This document shows, one piece after another, positions 53,414 through 61,200 of a stretch of DNA of 64,000 nucleotides. The notes below the pieces were generated by a model. It did not search any database. It was not told the DNA's origin and saw only the letters and a program-made list of their open reading frames with translations. Each line of letters opens with the position of its first letter. Position 1 is the first letter of the stretch. Both the position numbers and the translations under genes were made by a program. The DNA comes from Streptomyces sp. SID13726 (GTDB lineage Bacteria > Actinomycetota > Actinomycetes > Streptomycetales > Streptomycetaceae), in the NCBI RefSeq assembly GCF_010548375.1, contig NZ_JAAGLY010000001.1, positions 124,001-188,000 on the forward strand, given 5' to 3'.

Positions 53414-53937
53414 GACTCCATTATGGAGGCCGAAGACTTGGCGCGGGTCATGATGAGCGAGCTGGTGTCTGGAGTGAGCGAGGCGGAGCCTGCTGGATGC
53501 TTGTTGTGGCAGCTCGGTCTGCCACGAGTCGGCGGAACGGGCCATCGGCTGTGACGCTCTGGGTGCCCGCACGCAGGGCAGCGGGCCGATAAACCGGCTC
53601 TGACCTGGTCGTTTCTGTGACTTGTCCAGGCTGATCCCTTTCCTATGACTCATCATGTGGAGTGTGTGGCGATTCTGGAGCCTGCGACAAAGGGCACCTG
53701 ACCTGCGGCTTTCTTAGGCCTACGGCTGCTCGCGCCCCGTCCGTCATGCCCGTCGGCCGTGTTGCCTTCCGCTCATCGACTCATCGACACGGAGGGCCAT
53801 GCCACCGGGACCTCCCACTGCTCCTTGGATGCGACATCCACGAGCTGTTCATGAGGTCCCTGCGGTGAACGTCGATGAAGGTGGCTGGAGGGACGGAGCT
53901 TGAGTCTCTCCCCGCGGGAGGGTTCAGGCTCGCGGTC
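53414..53937. other. Right end of the island and flanking non-coding DNA
   Basis: This contains the presumed promoter region of the nucleotidyltransferase module (53414-53631), the right attachment-like repeat (53632-53682) and 255 bases of flank without a convincing gene. A 43-codon plus-strand frame from 53423 shows no ribosome binding site. Confidence 0.5.
53632..53682 (+). repeat. Right attachment-like direct repeat (displaced methyltransferase end)
   Basis: This copy of the 41555-41605 segment still reads in frame as the methyltransferase C-terminus (PFPMTHHVECVAILEP) and then continues ATKGT to a TGA at 53699-53701. It is therefore the orphaned 3' end of the original gene. Confidence 0.85.
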
Positions 53938-54609
53938 ATGAGCAGAGCTGATTTCGACGGATGCTCCGGCGTGGTGGCGGGCGCGAGCAAGGGACTCGGG
54001 GTGGCGACGGCGCGCCGGCTCGGTGACGCCGAGGCGTGGGGCGTCGCCATCGCGCGTACGCCGCCGCGGACCGCGGACCCCCTCTTCGTCCGGGCCGACC
54101 TGAGCAGCCGCGATGGTGTCGCGCGGCGGCTGCGGCGGTGGGTGAGCTGGTCGGGGTCCCGGATGTCGTGGGCAGCTGCCGTTCCCCGGCCGGTGGGGAT
54201 GGTGGCGCGCGGGTCGGGCGGCGTCGTCCACGTCACATCCATCCAGCGCCGTATGCCGCTGCACCACTCGACGCTGGCGTACGCCGTGACCAAGAGCGCC
54301 CTGGCCACCTACAGGAAGGGACTTGCGAACGAGGTCGCCCCGGCCGGTGTCCGGGTGAACTCGGTCGTGCCCGGGTTCATCCGCGTCGATGGTGCCGAGC
54401 ACCTGCTCGCGCGCGGGATGAGCGAGCACGGCGTCTCCCGGTGGGCCGCCCTCGATGAGCTGATGCGGGTCCTCGGCGGCATCCCGCCGGTCCGGCCCGC
54501 CGAGCCCGAAGAAGTGGCCGAGGTGATCGCGTTTCTCGCCGCGGACCGGGCGAGCGCGGTCACCGGCACCGAACACGTCGTCGACGGCGGCACCATACGG
54601 ACCCTCTGA
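53938..54609 (+). pseudogene. SDR oxidoreductase with internal deletion and frameshift
   Basis: A short-chain dehydrogenase remnant. The N-terminal Rossmann motif (GASKGLGVATARRL) and the C-terminal half (HVTSIQRRMPLHHSTLAYAV with YAVTK, then VTGTEHVVDGGT) are in frame. Between about 54110 and 54200 the reading frame changes: the expected continuation AAAVGELVGVPDVV appears in another frame, and the NNAG loop plus roughly 40-50 residues are missing. The open frame rejoins at GMVARGSG. The protein, if made, would lack the cofactor-binding centre. Start chosen at the ATG at 53938; an ATG at 53875 is in frame upstream. Confidence 0.7.
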
Positions 54610-54643
54610 TTCCCTCCCCGGTACCCCAGCACAGGAGAAGACC

Positions 54644-54964
54644 ATGCAGGACATCCAGGGCTTTGCCGAGGAGTACTTCCAAGCGGCGGTCGACCCCGAC
54701 CGCGAGCGCTACTTCTCGCTCTTCGGCGACGATGTCGTCGTACACGACGACGGCCGCAGCCACCACGGGCTCACGGCAGTGCGCCGCTGGCGCGCAGAGG
54801 TCCCTTCCGTGCGCTATGACATGCGTGAGGTCACCGGCACCTCCACCGAGTGCAAGGCTGTGGCGGAGGTCTTCGGCGACTTCCCCGGCAGCCCGGTCAC
54901 CCTCCGCTTCGCCTTCACTCGCGACGCGCAGGGGAAGATCACCCAGCTGGACATCGCCCCCTGA
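54644..54964 (+). CDS. NTF2-like (SnoaL-fold) protein
   Basis: A 106-residue cone-shaped alpha+beta barrel protein of the nuclear-transport-factor-2 superfamily. Typical features are the N-terminal helix FAEEYFQAAVDPDRERYFSL, the DDVVVHDDGRSHHGL strand-turn, and the ending GKITQLDIAP. Such proteins act as isomerases, hydrolases or ligand binders. It starts at an ATG after AGGAGAAG, 32 bases after the SDR remnant, and was probably its operon partner. The reaction is unknown. Confidence 0.82.
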   Translation: MQDIQGFAEEYFQAAVDPDRERYFSLFGDDVVVHDDGRSHHGLTAVRRWRAEVPSVRYDMREVTGTSTECKAVAEVFGDFPGSPVTLRFAFTRDAQGKITQLDIAP

Positions 54965-55008
54965 CACCGAGAGGGCACCCGTCCGGAGGCGGACACCAGG
55001 AGGACACC

Positions 55009-55860
55009 GTGACCGAGCGACTGACCATCGGAGAGTTCTCCCGCATCACGCACCTGAGCATCCGTGCCCTGCGCCGCTACCACGAGCAGGGACTCCTGCT
55101 CCCCGCGGAGGTCGACCCGGCCACGGGTTACCGCTACTACACGCCGGCTCAGGCGCGGCCCGCGCTGACCATCAGACGGCTGCGTGAACTCGACCTCCCG
55201 CTGGCGGACCTGCGGCGCTTCCTCGATGCCGAGGCCGAGTCCGCCGGTGGGGACGCGATGGGCCAAGGCGCGGCGCAAGAGATCGTCGCGGCCCATCTGC
55301 GCCGGCTCGAAGACCGGCTCGGTCGCACCCAGCGAGCGGTCCAGGCACTGCGGGAGCTTCTCGACCCGCAGGCTCAACGGGCCGTGGGCCTTGAGGTTCT
55401 GCCCCCTCAGCGCGTCCTCGCCGTCTCCCTGGACGTTCCGCCCGGAGCCGGACTCAGCTGGTACGACGCCGCGATGCGTGATCTCGACGGGGCCGTCGGC
55501 AGACGTCCGGTGCTCCCGCCCGGTGGCCGCTACGAACATACGCTCCTCACCGAGGGCCACGGCCGTGCCACCGTCTATCTCCCCGCCGAGCCACCGCCGC
55601 TGCCCGGAGCGGCCGTCTCCGTGCGGGAGCTCCATCTGCCGCTGCGGAGCGCCGCCGTCGCCACCCACCGCGGCCCGCACGACGACCTCGACCTCACCTA
55701 CGCCGCTGTGGGTTCCTTCGTCGCCCGGAACGGTCTGCGCTCCGCCGATCTCGTCGAGGAGGTCTATCTCGTCGGGCCGCGCGACACCGATCAGCCCGAT
55801 CGCTGGCGCACCCTCGTGGCGTGGTTGCTGACCTCAGACAGCGCTCGACCGTCGGCGTAG
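55009..55860 (+). CDS. MerR-family transcriptional regulator with GyrI-like effector domain
   Basis: A 283-residue regulator. The MerR winged helix reads LTIGEFSRITHLSIRALRRY with GYRYYTPAQ. A dimerisation coiled coil follows (about 100-125, HLRRLEDRLGRTQRAVQALR), then a C-terminal SRPBCC/GyrI-like ligand domain (about 135-280). The layout resembles BltR/BmrR-type multidrug-sensing activators. The GTG at 55009 has AGGAGG upstream. It lies 44 bases after the NTF2-like gene. A strong hairpin follows. Confidence 0.87.
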   Translation: MTERLTIGEFSRITHLSIRALRRYHEQGLLLPAEVDPATGYRYYTPAQARPALTIRRLRELDLPLADLRRFLDAEAESAGGDAMGQGAAQEIVAAHLRRLEDRLGRTQRAVQALRELLDPQAQRAVGLEVLPPQRVLAVSLDVPPGAGLSWYDAAMRDLDGAVGRRPVLPPGGRYEHTLLTEGHGRATVYLPAEPPPLPGAAVSVRELHLPLRSAAVATHRGPHDDLDLTYAAVGSFVARNGLRSADLVEEVYLVGPRDTDQPDRWRTLVAWLLTSDSARPSA

Positions 55861-55895
55861 AGGCCGTGCGGAGAAACGGGAGAAATGAGAGAAAG

Positions 55896-55934
55896 GGGGA
55901 GGGGAGCGTCTGTTCGGCAGACGCACCCCTCCCC
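55896..55934. terminator. 17-bp hairpin after the MerR gene
   Basis: GGGGAGGGG-A-GCGTCTG (55896-55912) pairs with CAGACGC-A-CCCCTCCCC (55918-55934), with a single A-A mismatch and a TTCGG loop. It is bidirectional in position. Confidence 0.85.
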
Positions 55935-55951
55935 GGGATCGGCAGCCTCGG

Positions 55952-56304
55952 TCAGCTGCCGGCCTCCGTCGATGCGGCGACGGGGGAGGCGAAGTCCGGC
56001 TGAGCTTCGCGCCGGTCGGCTGGATGATGCCGGCCGGTGTTTCGAACGGCCCGCCGAAGGTGCCCTCGATGGTCAGCTCGACGCCCACGATGGTGCCCAT
56101 CACAGGGAACCGGTGGAGTTCCCGGTGGATGTCGGGCACCACCCGGCTCATCGAGAGGACCGGGTCCCCCAGGCGCTCGCCGCGATAACTCTCCCCGGCC
56201 ACGACGTTGTTGAACACGCCGTCCTCGGCGAACAGGTCCTTGAAACCCTGGACGTCCAGGACGTCGCCCTTGGCCGCTACGTGGACCGCTTTCGCGCTGG
56301 TCAG
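55952..56304 (-). pseudogene. NTF2-like protein remnant
   Basis: The minus strand encodes a recognisable NTF2-like core (GDVLDVQGFKDLFAEDGVFN, then ELTIEGTFGGPFETPAGI) that stops matching after IIQPTGAKL. The family's expected ending, PDFASPVAASTEAGS, appears in another frame up to the TGA at 55952-55954. About 30-35 residues between them are missing. The N-terminal helix also appears shortened. The gene overlaps the TetR remnant's stop, as in an operon. Confidence 0.7.
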
Positions 56305-56950
56305 GGGTCGACTGCGGGGTACCCGTGGAACGCTCCGGCCGCCACTGGGGTCAGCTGTCGCTCGACCTCCTCGGTGGGCATGGCGGCCAACTCGGCACCG
56401 ATGGGCGCCAACGCGAGCCAGTTCGGCATGCCGGCGGCGCATCGCGTCCGGAAGATCAGTTCCTGCTCGTCGGCTCCCGGAAGGTCCGCCGTCAGCACCC
56501 GCACGGCATCCTGGCGGGCCTGGCCGAACTCGCCGACCAGTCGCCCCCACCCCTCGACCAGCCGCCCCCCTCGACCAGTCGCCCCCACCCCTCGGGCGGA
56601 TCGATTCCGACGCGCGCCACGGTCCGCATCACCGCCAGATCCCGCCCACCGGCCCTCAGCGCACGCAGCACCAGCCGGGCGAACGCGTCCGCCAGCTCGT
56701 CCAGCGTCGACGTGACACCCAGGGACTCGACGGCCAGGACCGCGCGTCCAGATGCTGTTGCATCACCCGCTCGATCGCCGACTCGCACAGCCCCTTCAGC
56801 GACCCGAAGTGGTAACTCACCGCGGCGACAACGGCGTCGGCCCGGTCCGTGATCTCGCGGAGCGTCAAGCTCTCCTGTCCCCGTTGCGCGAGCAGTTCCA
56901 AGGTGGCCGTCAGCAGGCCAAGCAGTGCCGTCGAGGCTCTCGGAAGGCAT
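56301..56950 (-). pseudogene. TetR-family regulator broken by frameshifts and a tandem triplication
   Basis: TetR sequence is spread over three frames. The HTH region (AQRGQESLTLREITDRADAV, VSYHFGSLKG) lies in one. The ligand-domain start (STLDELADAFARLVLRALRA, VMRTVARVGIDPPEG) lies in a second. The C-terminus (LTADLPGADEQELIFRTRCA, ELAAMPTEEVERQLTPVAAG) lies in a third. The second shift coincides with a triplicated 17-21 base unit (56534-56592). A further shift lies near the N-terminus at about 56920. All shifts together exclude a functional product. Confidence 0.78.
56534..56592. repeat. Triplicated 17-21 bp unit inside the TetR remnant
   Basis: Units 56534-56554 and 56572-56592 are identical (21 bases starting CGACCAGTCGCCCCCACC). 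The 17-base unit between them (56555-56571) differs slightly. Two extra units add 38 bases and change the frame. Confidence 0.9.
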
Positions 56951-56979
56951 GCACCGGACGTCGAGCCGCGAAGCTGTGA

Positions 56980-56996
56980 GCCGACACGGTGTCGGC
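56980..56996. promoter_or_regulatory. 17-bp palindrome upstream of the TetR remnant
   Basis: GCCGACAC, one central base, GTGTCGGC. It lies about 30 bases before the remnant's start and has the form of a TetR operator, probably a relic of autoregulation. Confidence 0.5.
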
Positions 56997-57060
56997 GCGG
57001 TCGCGGTCGGCGCGGTTCCGCACGGCCCGCTCGTGCCCGCCGTTCTCGACTCAGCTCGGA

Positions 57061-57960
57061 TCAGAACGTCCCGTCATCGCGGGTGTAGTTGGAGCTGAGA
57101 TCCAGCAACGCGGAGACCGCCGGGCTCGGAGCACGTCCCGCGCGCACCGCGAACGACAGCGTGAGCGCGAGCCCCGAGCCGGACAGCGGCCTGACCGTCA
57201 CTCCCGTCATGTCCGTCGCCTCGAAGCGCGGTATGACGGCCGCGCCGTCGATGGCCCGCACATACGAAACAGCCGTCGCGATGTCCGTTATCTCAACCGA
57301 TACGCGGCGATTGATGCCGAGTTCACCGAACGCCCGGTCTATGGCGGTGCGGCTGCCGAAGCCGACTGCCCCGTCGACGAAGTTCTCGTGCGCCAGGTCC
57401 CTGAGGGTGATGCTCTCCTGCCGCGCCAGTGGATGCCCCGAGGGCACGATCACCGTGTACGGGACGGTGGCGATGTGCCGCAGGTCCAGGTCGTGGGCCT
57501 CACCGGGGCCCAGGGCCACGACGCCGACGTCGAGTCGACCGCGTCGCACGTCCTCGGCGATGCCGCCGGACCCGGTGCCGGAGACCTGGATCCGGATGTC
57601 GACCAGCGGATGACGCTGCCGGAAGGCTCCGACCAGGCGCGGCAGATCGAGAGCGGTGATACGGGTCATCGTGCCGATCCGCAGACTGCCCCGCAGCCTC
57701 TGTGCCGCTTCGCCGACGACCTCTCCGGCTCTCTCGGCAGCCGCGACAACGGTCTTGGCCTCCGGCAGGAACACCGCTCCGGCCGGAGACAGGGCCACCG
57801 TTCTGGTCGAGCGGTCGAAGAGCGAGACCTGAAGTTCCTCCTCCAAGGCGCGGACGGCCGCCGACACGGTCGACTGGGCGGCGAAGAGCCTGGATGCGGC
57901 GCGGGTGAAACTGAGTTCTTCGGCCACGGCGACAAAATACCGCAATTGCCTTATCTCCAC
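57061..57960 (-). CDS. LysR-family transcriptional regulator
   Basis: A 299-residue LysR regulator. The N-terminal HTH (residues 1-60) reads MEIRQLRYFVAVAEELSFTR and AQSTVSAAVRALEEEL. The substrate-binding domain (about 90-290) starts GSLRIGTMTRITALDLPRLV. It is divergent from the SDR/dehydrogenase operon (116-base gap), and LysR proteins usually control such divergent neighbours. The intergenic ATAATCGTCAGATCCGATAA segment could hold a T-N11-A site. The effector is unknown. Confidence 0.92.
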   Translation of the reverse strand: MEIRQLRYFVAVAEELSFTRAASRLFAAQSTVSAAVRALEEELQVSLFDRSTRTVALSPAGAVFLPEAKTVVAAAERAGEVVGEAAQRLRGSLRIGTMTRITALDLPRLVGAFRQRHPLVDIRIQVSGTGSGGIAEDVRRGRLDVGVVALGPGEAHDLDLRHIATVPYTVIVPSGHPLARQESITLRDLAHENFVDGAVGFGSRTAIDRAFGELGINRRVSVEITDIATAVSYVRAIDGAAVIPRFEATDMTGVTVRPLSGSGLALTLSFAVRAGRAPSPAVSALLDLSSNYTRDDGTF

Positions 57961-58076
57961 GCGTCAATAATCGTCAGATCCGATAACAGCTGTCAATACA
58001 TTTCGTTGGACTCGATAGGGCATCGGCACCAACCTGGTTACCGACAAGGGCACTTGCTTCTTTGGAGGGGAACATC

Positions 58077-58781
58077 ATGACGAGCCAGGTCCTCATCGTC
58101 GGCGGCACTTCAGGCATCGGCCGGGAGTTGGCCGCCGCCTACGCCGAGCGCGGCACCCACGTGGTCATCGCCGGCCGCGACAGCGCACGCGCGGAGAAGG
58201 TAGCCGCAGACCTCGGTGGCGGGGGCGACGGCGGGCGGGTGCGCGGCATCGCCGTCGATCTCTCCAGGCCCGAGGGCATCGAGAAGGCGCTCGGGGACAT
58301 CGAGCGGGTGGACTCGGTCGTTCTCGCGGGCATGCGGCGCGACAGCAACACGATCGGCGACTACGACATAGCCGGGGCAACGGAGTTGGCCGTGGCCAAG
58401 CTGGTCGGCTACACGACCGTCGTCCATGCCCTGCGCTCACGCATCTCGCCCACCGGCTCGGTGCTGCTGTTCGGCGGTCTGGCCAAGGACATGCCGTACC
58501 CCGGGTCCACCACGGTCACCACGGTGAACGCCGGTGTGATGGGCCTGGTGGCCACCCTGTCCCGGGAGTTGGCCCCGATCCGCGTCAACGCCATCCATCC
58601 GGGCGTCGTGGGGGACAGCCCTTACTGGGCGGGCAACGAGCCGGTCCTGGAAGGCGCCCGTAAGCGGACTCTGACCGGAGTCCTTCCCACCATGCGGGAC
58701 ATGGTCGACGGATCCTTCTTCCTGCTGCACAACCCGGCGGCGAACGGCGTGAACCTCAGCCTCAACGGGGGCGTCGTATGA
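58077..58781 (+). CDS. SDR-family protein without the canonical Tyr-x-x-x-Lys
   Basis: A 234-residue short-chain dehydrogenase/reductase fold. The cofactor motif is GGTSGIGRELAAAYAERG. The region that normally holds YxxxK reads YPGSTTVTTVNAGVMGLVAT, so the tyrosine-lysine pair is not in its usual register. The C-terminus LNGGVV resembles the SDR GG ending. The ATG at 58077 follows GGAGGGG. The stop overlaps the next start (ATGA). It may be a binding protein or use an altered catalytic set; conventional reductase activity is doubtful. Confidence 0.82.
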   Translation: MTSQVLIVGGTSGIGRELAAAYAERGTHVVIAGRDSARAEKVAADLGGGGDGGRVRGIAVDLSRPEGIEKALGDIERVDSVVLAGMRRDSNTIGDYDIAGATELAVAKLVGYTTVVHALRSRISPTGSVLLFGGLAKDMPYPGSTTVTTVNAGVMGLVATLSRELAPIRVNAIHPGVVGDSPYWAGNEPVLEGARKRTLTGVLPTMRDMVDGSFFLLHNPAANGVNLSLNGGVV

Positions 58782-59680
58782 GCGATGCCCTGCTGGGGGT
58801 GGCCGTGGTGGGCCTCGGCCGCCTCAGCCGCCCCATGGTGGTGCGCCTGCGCCGGGCGGGATACGGCGTGACCGTGACCAACCGTACGAAGGAACGGGCG
58901 CTGGACGTCGCGGCCGAGACGGGCGCTCAGGTGGCCGACTCGCCACGGGAGGCGGCGTCGTCCGCCGGCATCGTCCTCGTCTCCCTCACCGACGACACGG
59001 CAGTGCGCGAGGTCTACCACGGACCCGACGGTCTCCTCGCCGGCCTTCGCCCCGGTACGACGGTGCTGGAGACCAGCACGATCTCCCCTCGTACGGTGAA
59101 GTCGCTCGTGCCCCTGGTCCGGGAACGCGACGCCGTCCTGCTCGACACTCCGGTGTCCGGATCGGTCGAGCTGGCCGAACGCGGTGAACTCACCGTTCTG
59201 GCGGGCGGTCCCGAGGAGTCCCTGAACCAAGTGCGCCCCGTCATCGACATCCTGGCCACCCGGGTGCTGCACTTCGGGGGCTCGGGCATGGGCAGCGTCA
59301 TGAAACTGGCGATCAACTCACTGCTCCTGTCGCTGGGTACGGCCCTCGCCGAGTCCCTGGTGCTCGCGGAGCGTGCCGGTATCGAGCGGTCGGACGCCTA
59401 CGACGCCTTCACGCAGAGTGCGGCCGCGGCCCCCTTCGTGCTGTACAACCGGGAGAACTTCGTACGGCCGCGGGAAGCCGTGACCCACATGACGCTGACT
59501 CTGGTGGCCAAGGACCTGTCGCTGATCGACGCGTTGGCCTCATCCGTGGGAGCGCCAATGGCCCAGCTGGCAGCGAGCCGCGGACTCATCGACCAAGCCC
59601 TGGCGGCGGGCCTGGGAGACCAGGACGGCTCCGTGCTGGCCGAGTTCCTGCGGCACACGGCGGCGGCGCAGGCAGGCTGA
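58778..59680 (+). CDS. Beta-hydroxyacid dehydrogenase family oxidoreductase
   Basis: A 300-residue NAD(P)-dependent dehydrogenase of the 6-phosphogluconate/3-hydroxyisobutyrate type. The Rossmann motif GVAVVGLGRLSRPMV has arginine and leucine where GxMG is usual (GLGRLS for GLGxMG). The substrate motif is DTPVSGSVELAERGELTVLA, and the catalytic lysine is K176 in GSVMKLAINSLL. The ATGA overlap couples it to the SDR gene. The substrate is not predictable. Confidence 0.86.
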   Translation: MSDALLGVAVVGLGRLSRPMVVRLRRAGYGVTVTNRTKERALDVAAETGAQVADSPREAASSAGIVLVSLTDDTAVREVYHGPDGLLAGLRPGTTVLETSTISPRTVKSLVPLVRERDAVLLDTPVSGSVELAERGELTVLAGGPEESLNQVRPVIDILATRVLHFGGSGMGSVMKLAINSLLLSLGTALAESLVLAERAGIERSDAYDAFTQSAAAAPFVLYNRENFVRPREAVTHMTLTLVAKDLSLIDALASSVGAPMAQLAASRGLIDQALAAGLGDQDGSVLAEFLRHTAAAQAG

Positions 59681-59859
59681 TCACCCGAGCGGGCAGCCGG
59701 TCGCCGAGAGCCGATGGCTGTCCCGTCCGCGGATCCCGCCTCGGCCGGCGGCACCCGCGACGCGAACCTCGGCACCAGGTCCGGGCCGCGCATTCCTTAC
59801 CGGTGCGGCGCGCAGCACCAGCGATGACATCGCCACGCCCAGAAAGGCAGGACCACGAC

Positions 59860-61104
59860 ATGCCCTCGACCACCGGCCACGGTGACACAGACCCCCAGGA
59901 CTACCCCTTCGCGGGCGCCGACGCCCTCGAACCGCCCGCCCAATGGGCCGAGTTACGCGAGAAATGCCCCGTGACGTGGGTACGCACCCCAGGCGGTGAC
60001 GAGACCGCGCTGCTGACCCGCTACGAAGACGTCCGCAAGCTGTTCGCCGACCGCAGGTTCCGCCGGAACCTGGCCGCGGAGGACACCACTCGGCTGGACG
60101 ACTCCGAGGACGGCGGACTGTTCCACCAGCCCGATCCCGACGAGGAAGGCATGGCGGAGGCCGACTTCGACCGCGCCGACCACACCCGCTGGCGCTCCGT
60201 CCTCACCCGGGCCCTGACCGGGCGGCGGCTCGACGAACTGCGCCCGCGCATCGCCGCGAAGGCCGACGAGCTCATCGACGCCATGACCGCCCGCCCGGGT
60301 CCCGCCGATCTCGTCGGTGCCCTGGCGCGTCCGCTGCCGCTGTGGGTGATCTGCGAGGCTCTCGCCGTCCCGCACCAGGACCAGGAGCGGATTCTGCGGT
60401 GGTCGACGGTCCTGCTCAGCCTCACCCGCCACACGCGGAGCGAGATGGACCAGGCCGCAGGCGATTTCTACGCCTACATGATCGCGCACATCGAGAACAG
60501 GCGTGCCGCCCCCGGCGACGACGTCATCAGCGAACTCACCGCGATCGTCGACGCGGGCGACGGACGCTTCGACGAGGCCGAACTGGCGAGTGCGGGAATC
60601 GGTCTGCTCGTCGCCGGGCACGAGACCACGTCCCAGATGATCGGCAAGATGACCGCGATGCTGCTCGCCGATCGCGATCGGTGGCGCGAACTGCTGGCCG
60701 ACCCCGGGCTCGTACCCAACGCGGTGGAGGAAGCGCTGCGTTTCGACGCCAACCACGGCTTCGCACTGCCGCGTTACCTCTCCGCCGACATGGATTTCGG
60801 CGGTACGACGCTCACCCGAGGCTGCACCGTGATGGCCGAGATCGCCGCGGCCAACCGTGACGGGACCGTCTTCCCGCACCCCGACCGGATGGATCTACGA
60901 CGCACCCCGAACCCCCATCTCACCTTCGGGTACGGTCCCCAGATCTGCGTGGGCCGGGAATTCGCCCGCAACGAACTGAGGACCGTCCTCGCCACCCTGC
61001 TCAAGAGGCTCCCGACCCTCGAACTCGCGGTACCGGCCCACCAGTTGAAGCGCCGGTCAGGGATTCTGGTCGGCGGTCTGGAGGAGCTGCCGGTCCGCTG
61101 GTGA
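59860..61104 (+). CDS. Cytochrome P450 with altered haem-loop residue
   Basis: A 414-residue soluble bacterial P450. The I-helix oxygen-activation motif is AGHETTSQ. The K-helix ExxR is EALR. The haem loop FGYGPQICVG places the thiolate ligand at C363, with glutamine at 361 where histidine is usual. The ATG at 59860 gives the standard length and follows AGGCAGG. It lies 179 bases after the dehydrogenase gene and could be independently transcribed. No ferredoxin gene is adjacent. The substrate is unknown. Confidence 0.92.
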   Translation: MPSTTGHGDTDPQDYPFAGADALEPPAQWAELREKCPVTWVRTPGGDETALLTRYEDVRKLFADRRFRRNLAAEDTTRLDDSEDGGLFHQPDPDEEGMAEADFDRADHTRWRSVLTRALTGRRLDELRPRIAAKADELIDAMTARPGPADLVGALARPLPLWVICEALAVPHQDQERILRWSTVLLSLTRHTRSEMDQAAGDFYAYMIAHIENRRAAPGDDVISELTAIVDAGDGRFDEAELASAGIGLLVAGHETTSQMIGKMTAMLLADRDRWRELLADPGLVPNAVEEALRFDANHGFALPRYLSADMDFGGTTLTRGCTVMAEIAAANRDGTVFPHPDRMDLRRTPNPHLTFGYGPQICVGREFARNELRTVLATLLKRLPTLELAVPAHQLKRRSGILVGGLEELPVRW

Positions 61105-61142
61105 CGGCCCACGGCGGAGCAGATGCCCACCGACCCGAAGAG

Positions 61143-61172
61143 TTGAACGTGTTCAAAAAGAAGGGTTACGCT
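61143..61172 (+). promoter_or_regulatory. Promoter with palindromic operator over the -35
   Basis: TTGAAC, GT, GTTCAA (61143-61156) is a perfect dyad whose first arm is a good -35. TACGCT at 61167-61172 lies 18 bases downstream as -10. This dyad type is typical of TetR-family operators. The start codon is 29 bases after the -10. Confidence 0.65.
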
Positions 61173-61200
61173 AGAGGCCGGAAGAGACCGAGGGGGTTCG

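Larger units (their letters stand above)
41606..53682. mobile_element. Genomic island bounded by duplicated gene end, carrying a Wadjet-like defence operon
   Basis: The segment between the two copies of the methyltransferase 3' end is about 12.1 kb. It carries the Jet-like operon, a STAND-like gene and an AbiEii-type pair. Codon choice visibly shifts: the genes use more A/T third positions than the flanking core genes. No integrase, relaxase or transposase is visible inside, so mobility was probably lost or is supplied in trans. In the right-hand copy the coding frame continues to a different stop (ILEPATKGT), as expected for the displaced original gene end. Confidence 0.8.

Noticed and set aside
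53423..53554. 43-codon plus-strand frame between the antitoxin-like gene and the right attachment repeat
   Set aside because: It has no ribosome binding site and no recognisable family, and it lies in the expected promoter region of the minus-strand module.
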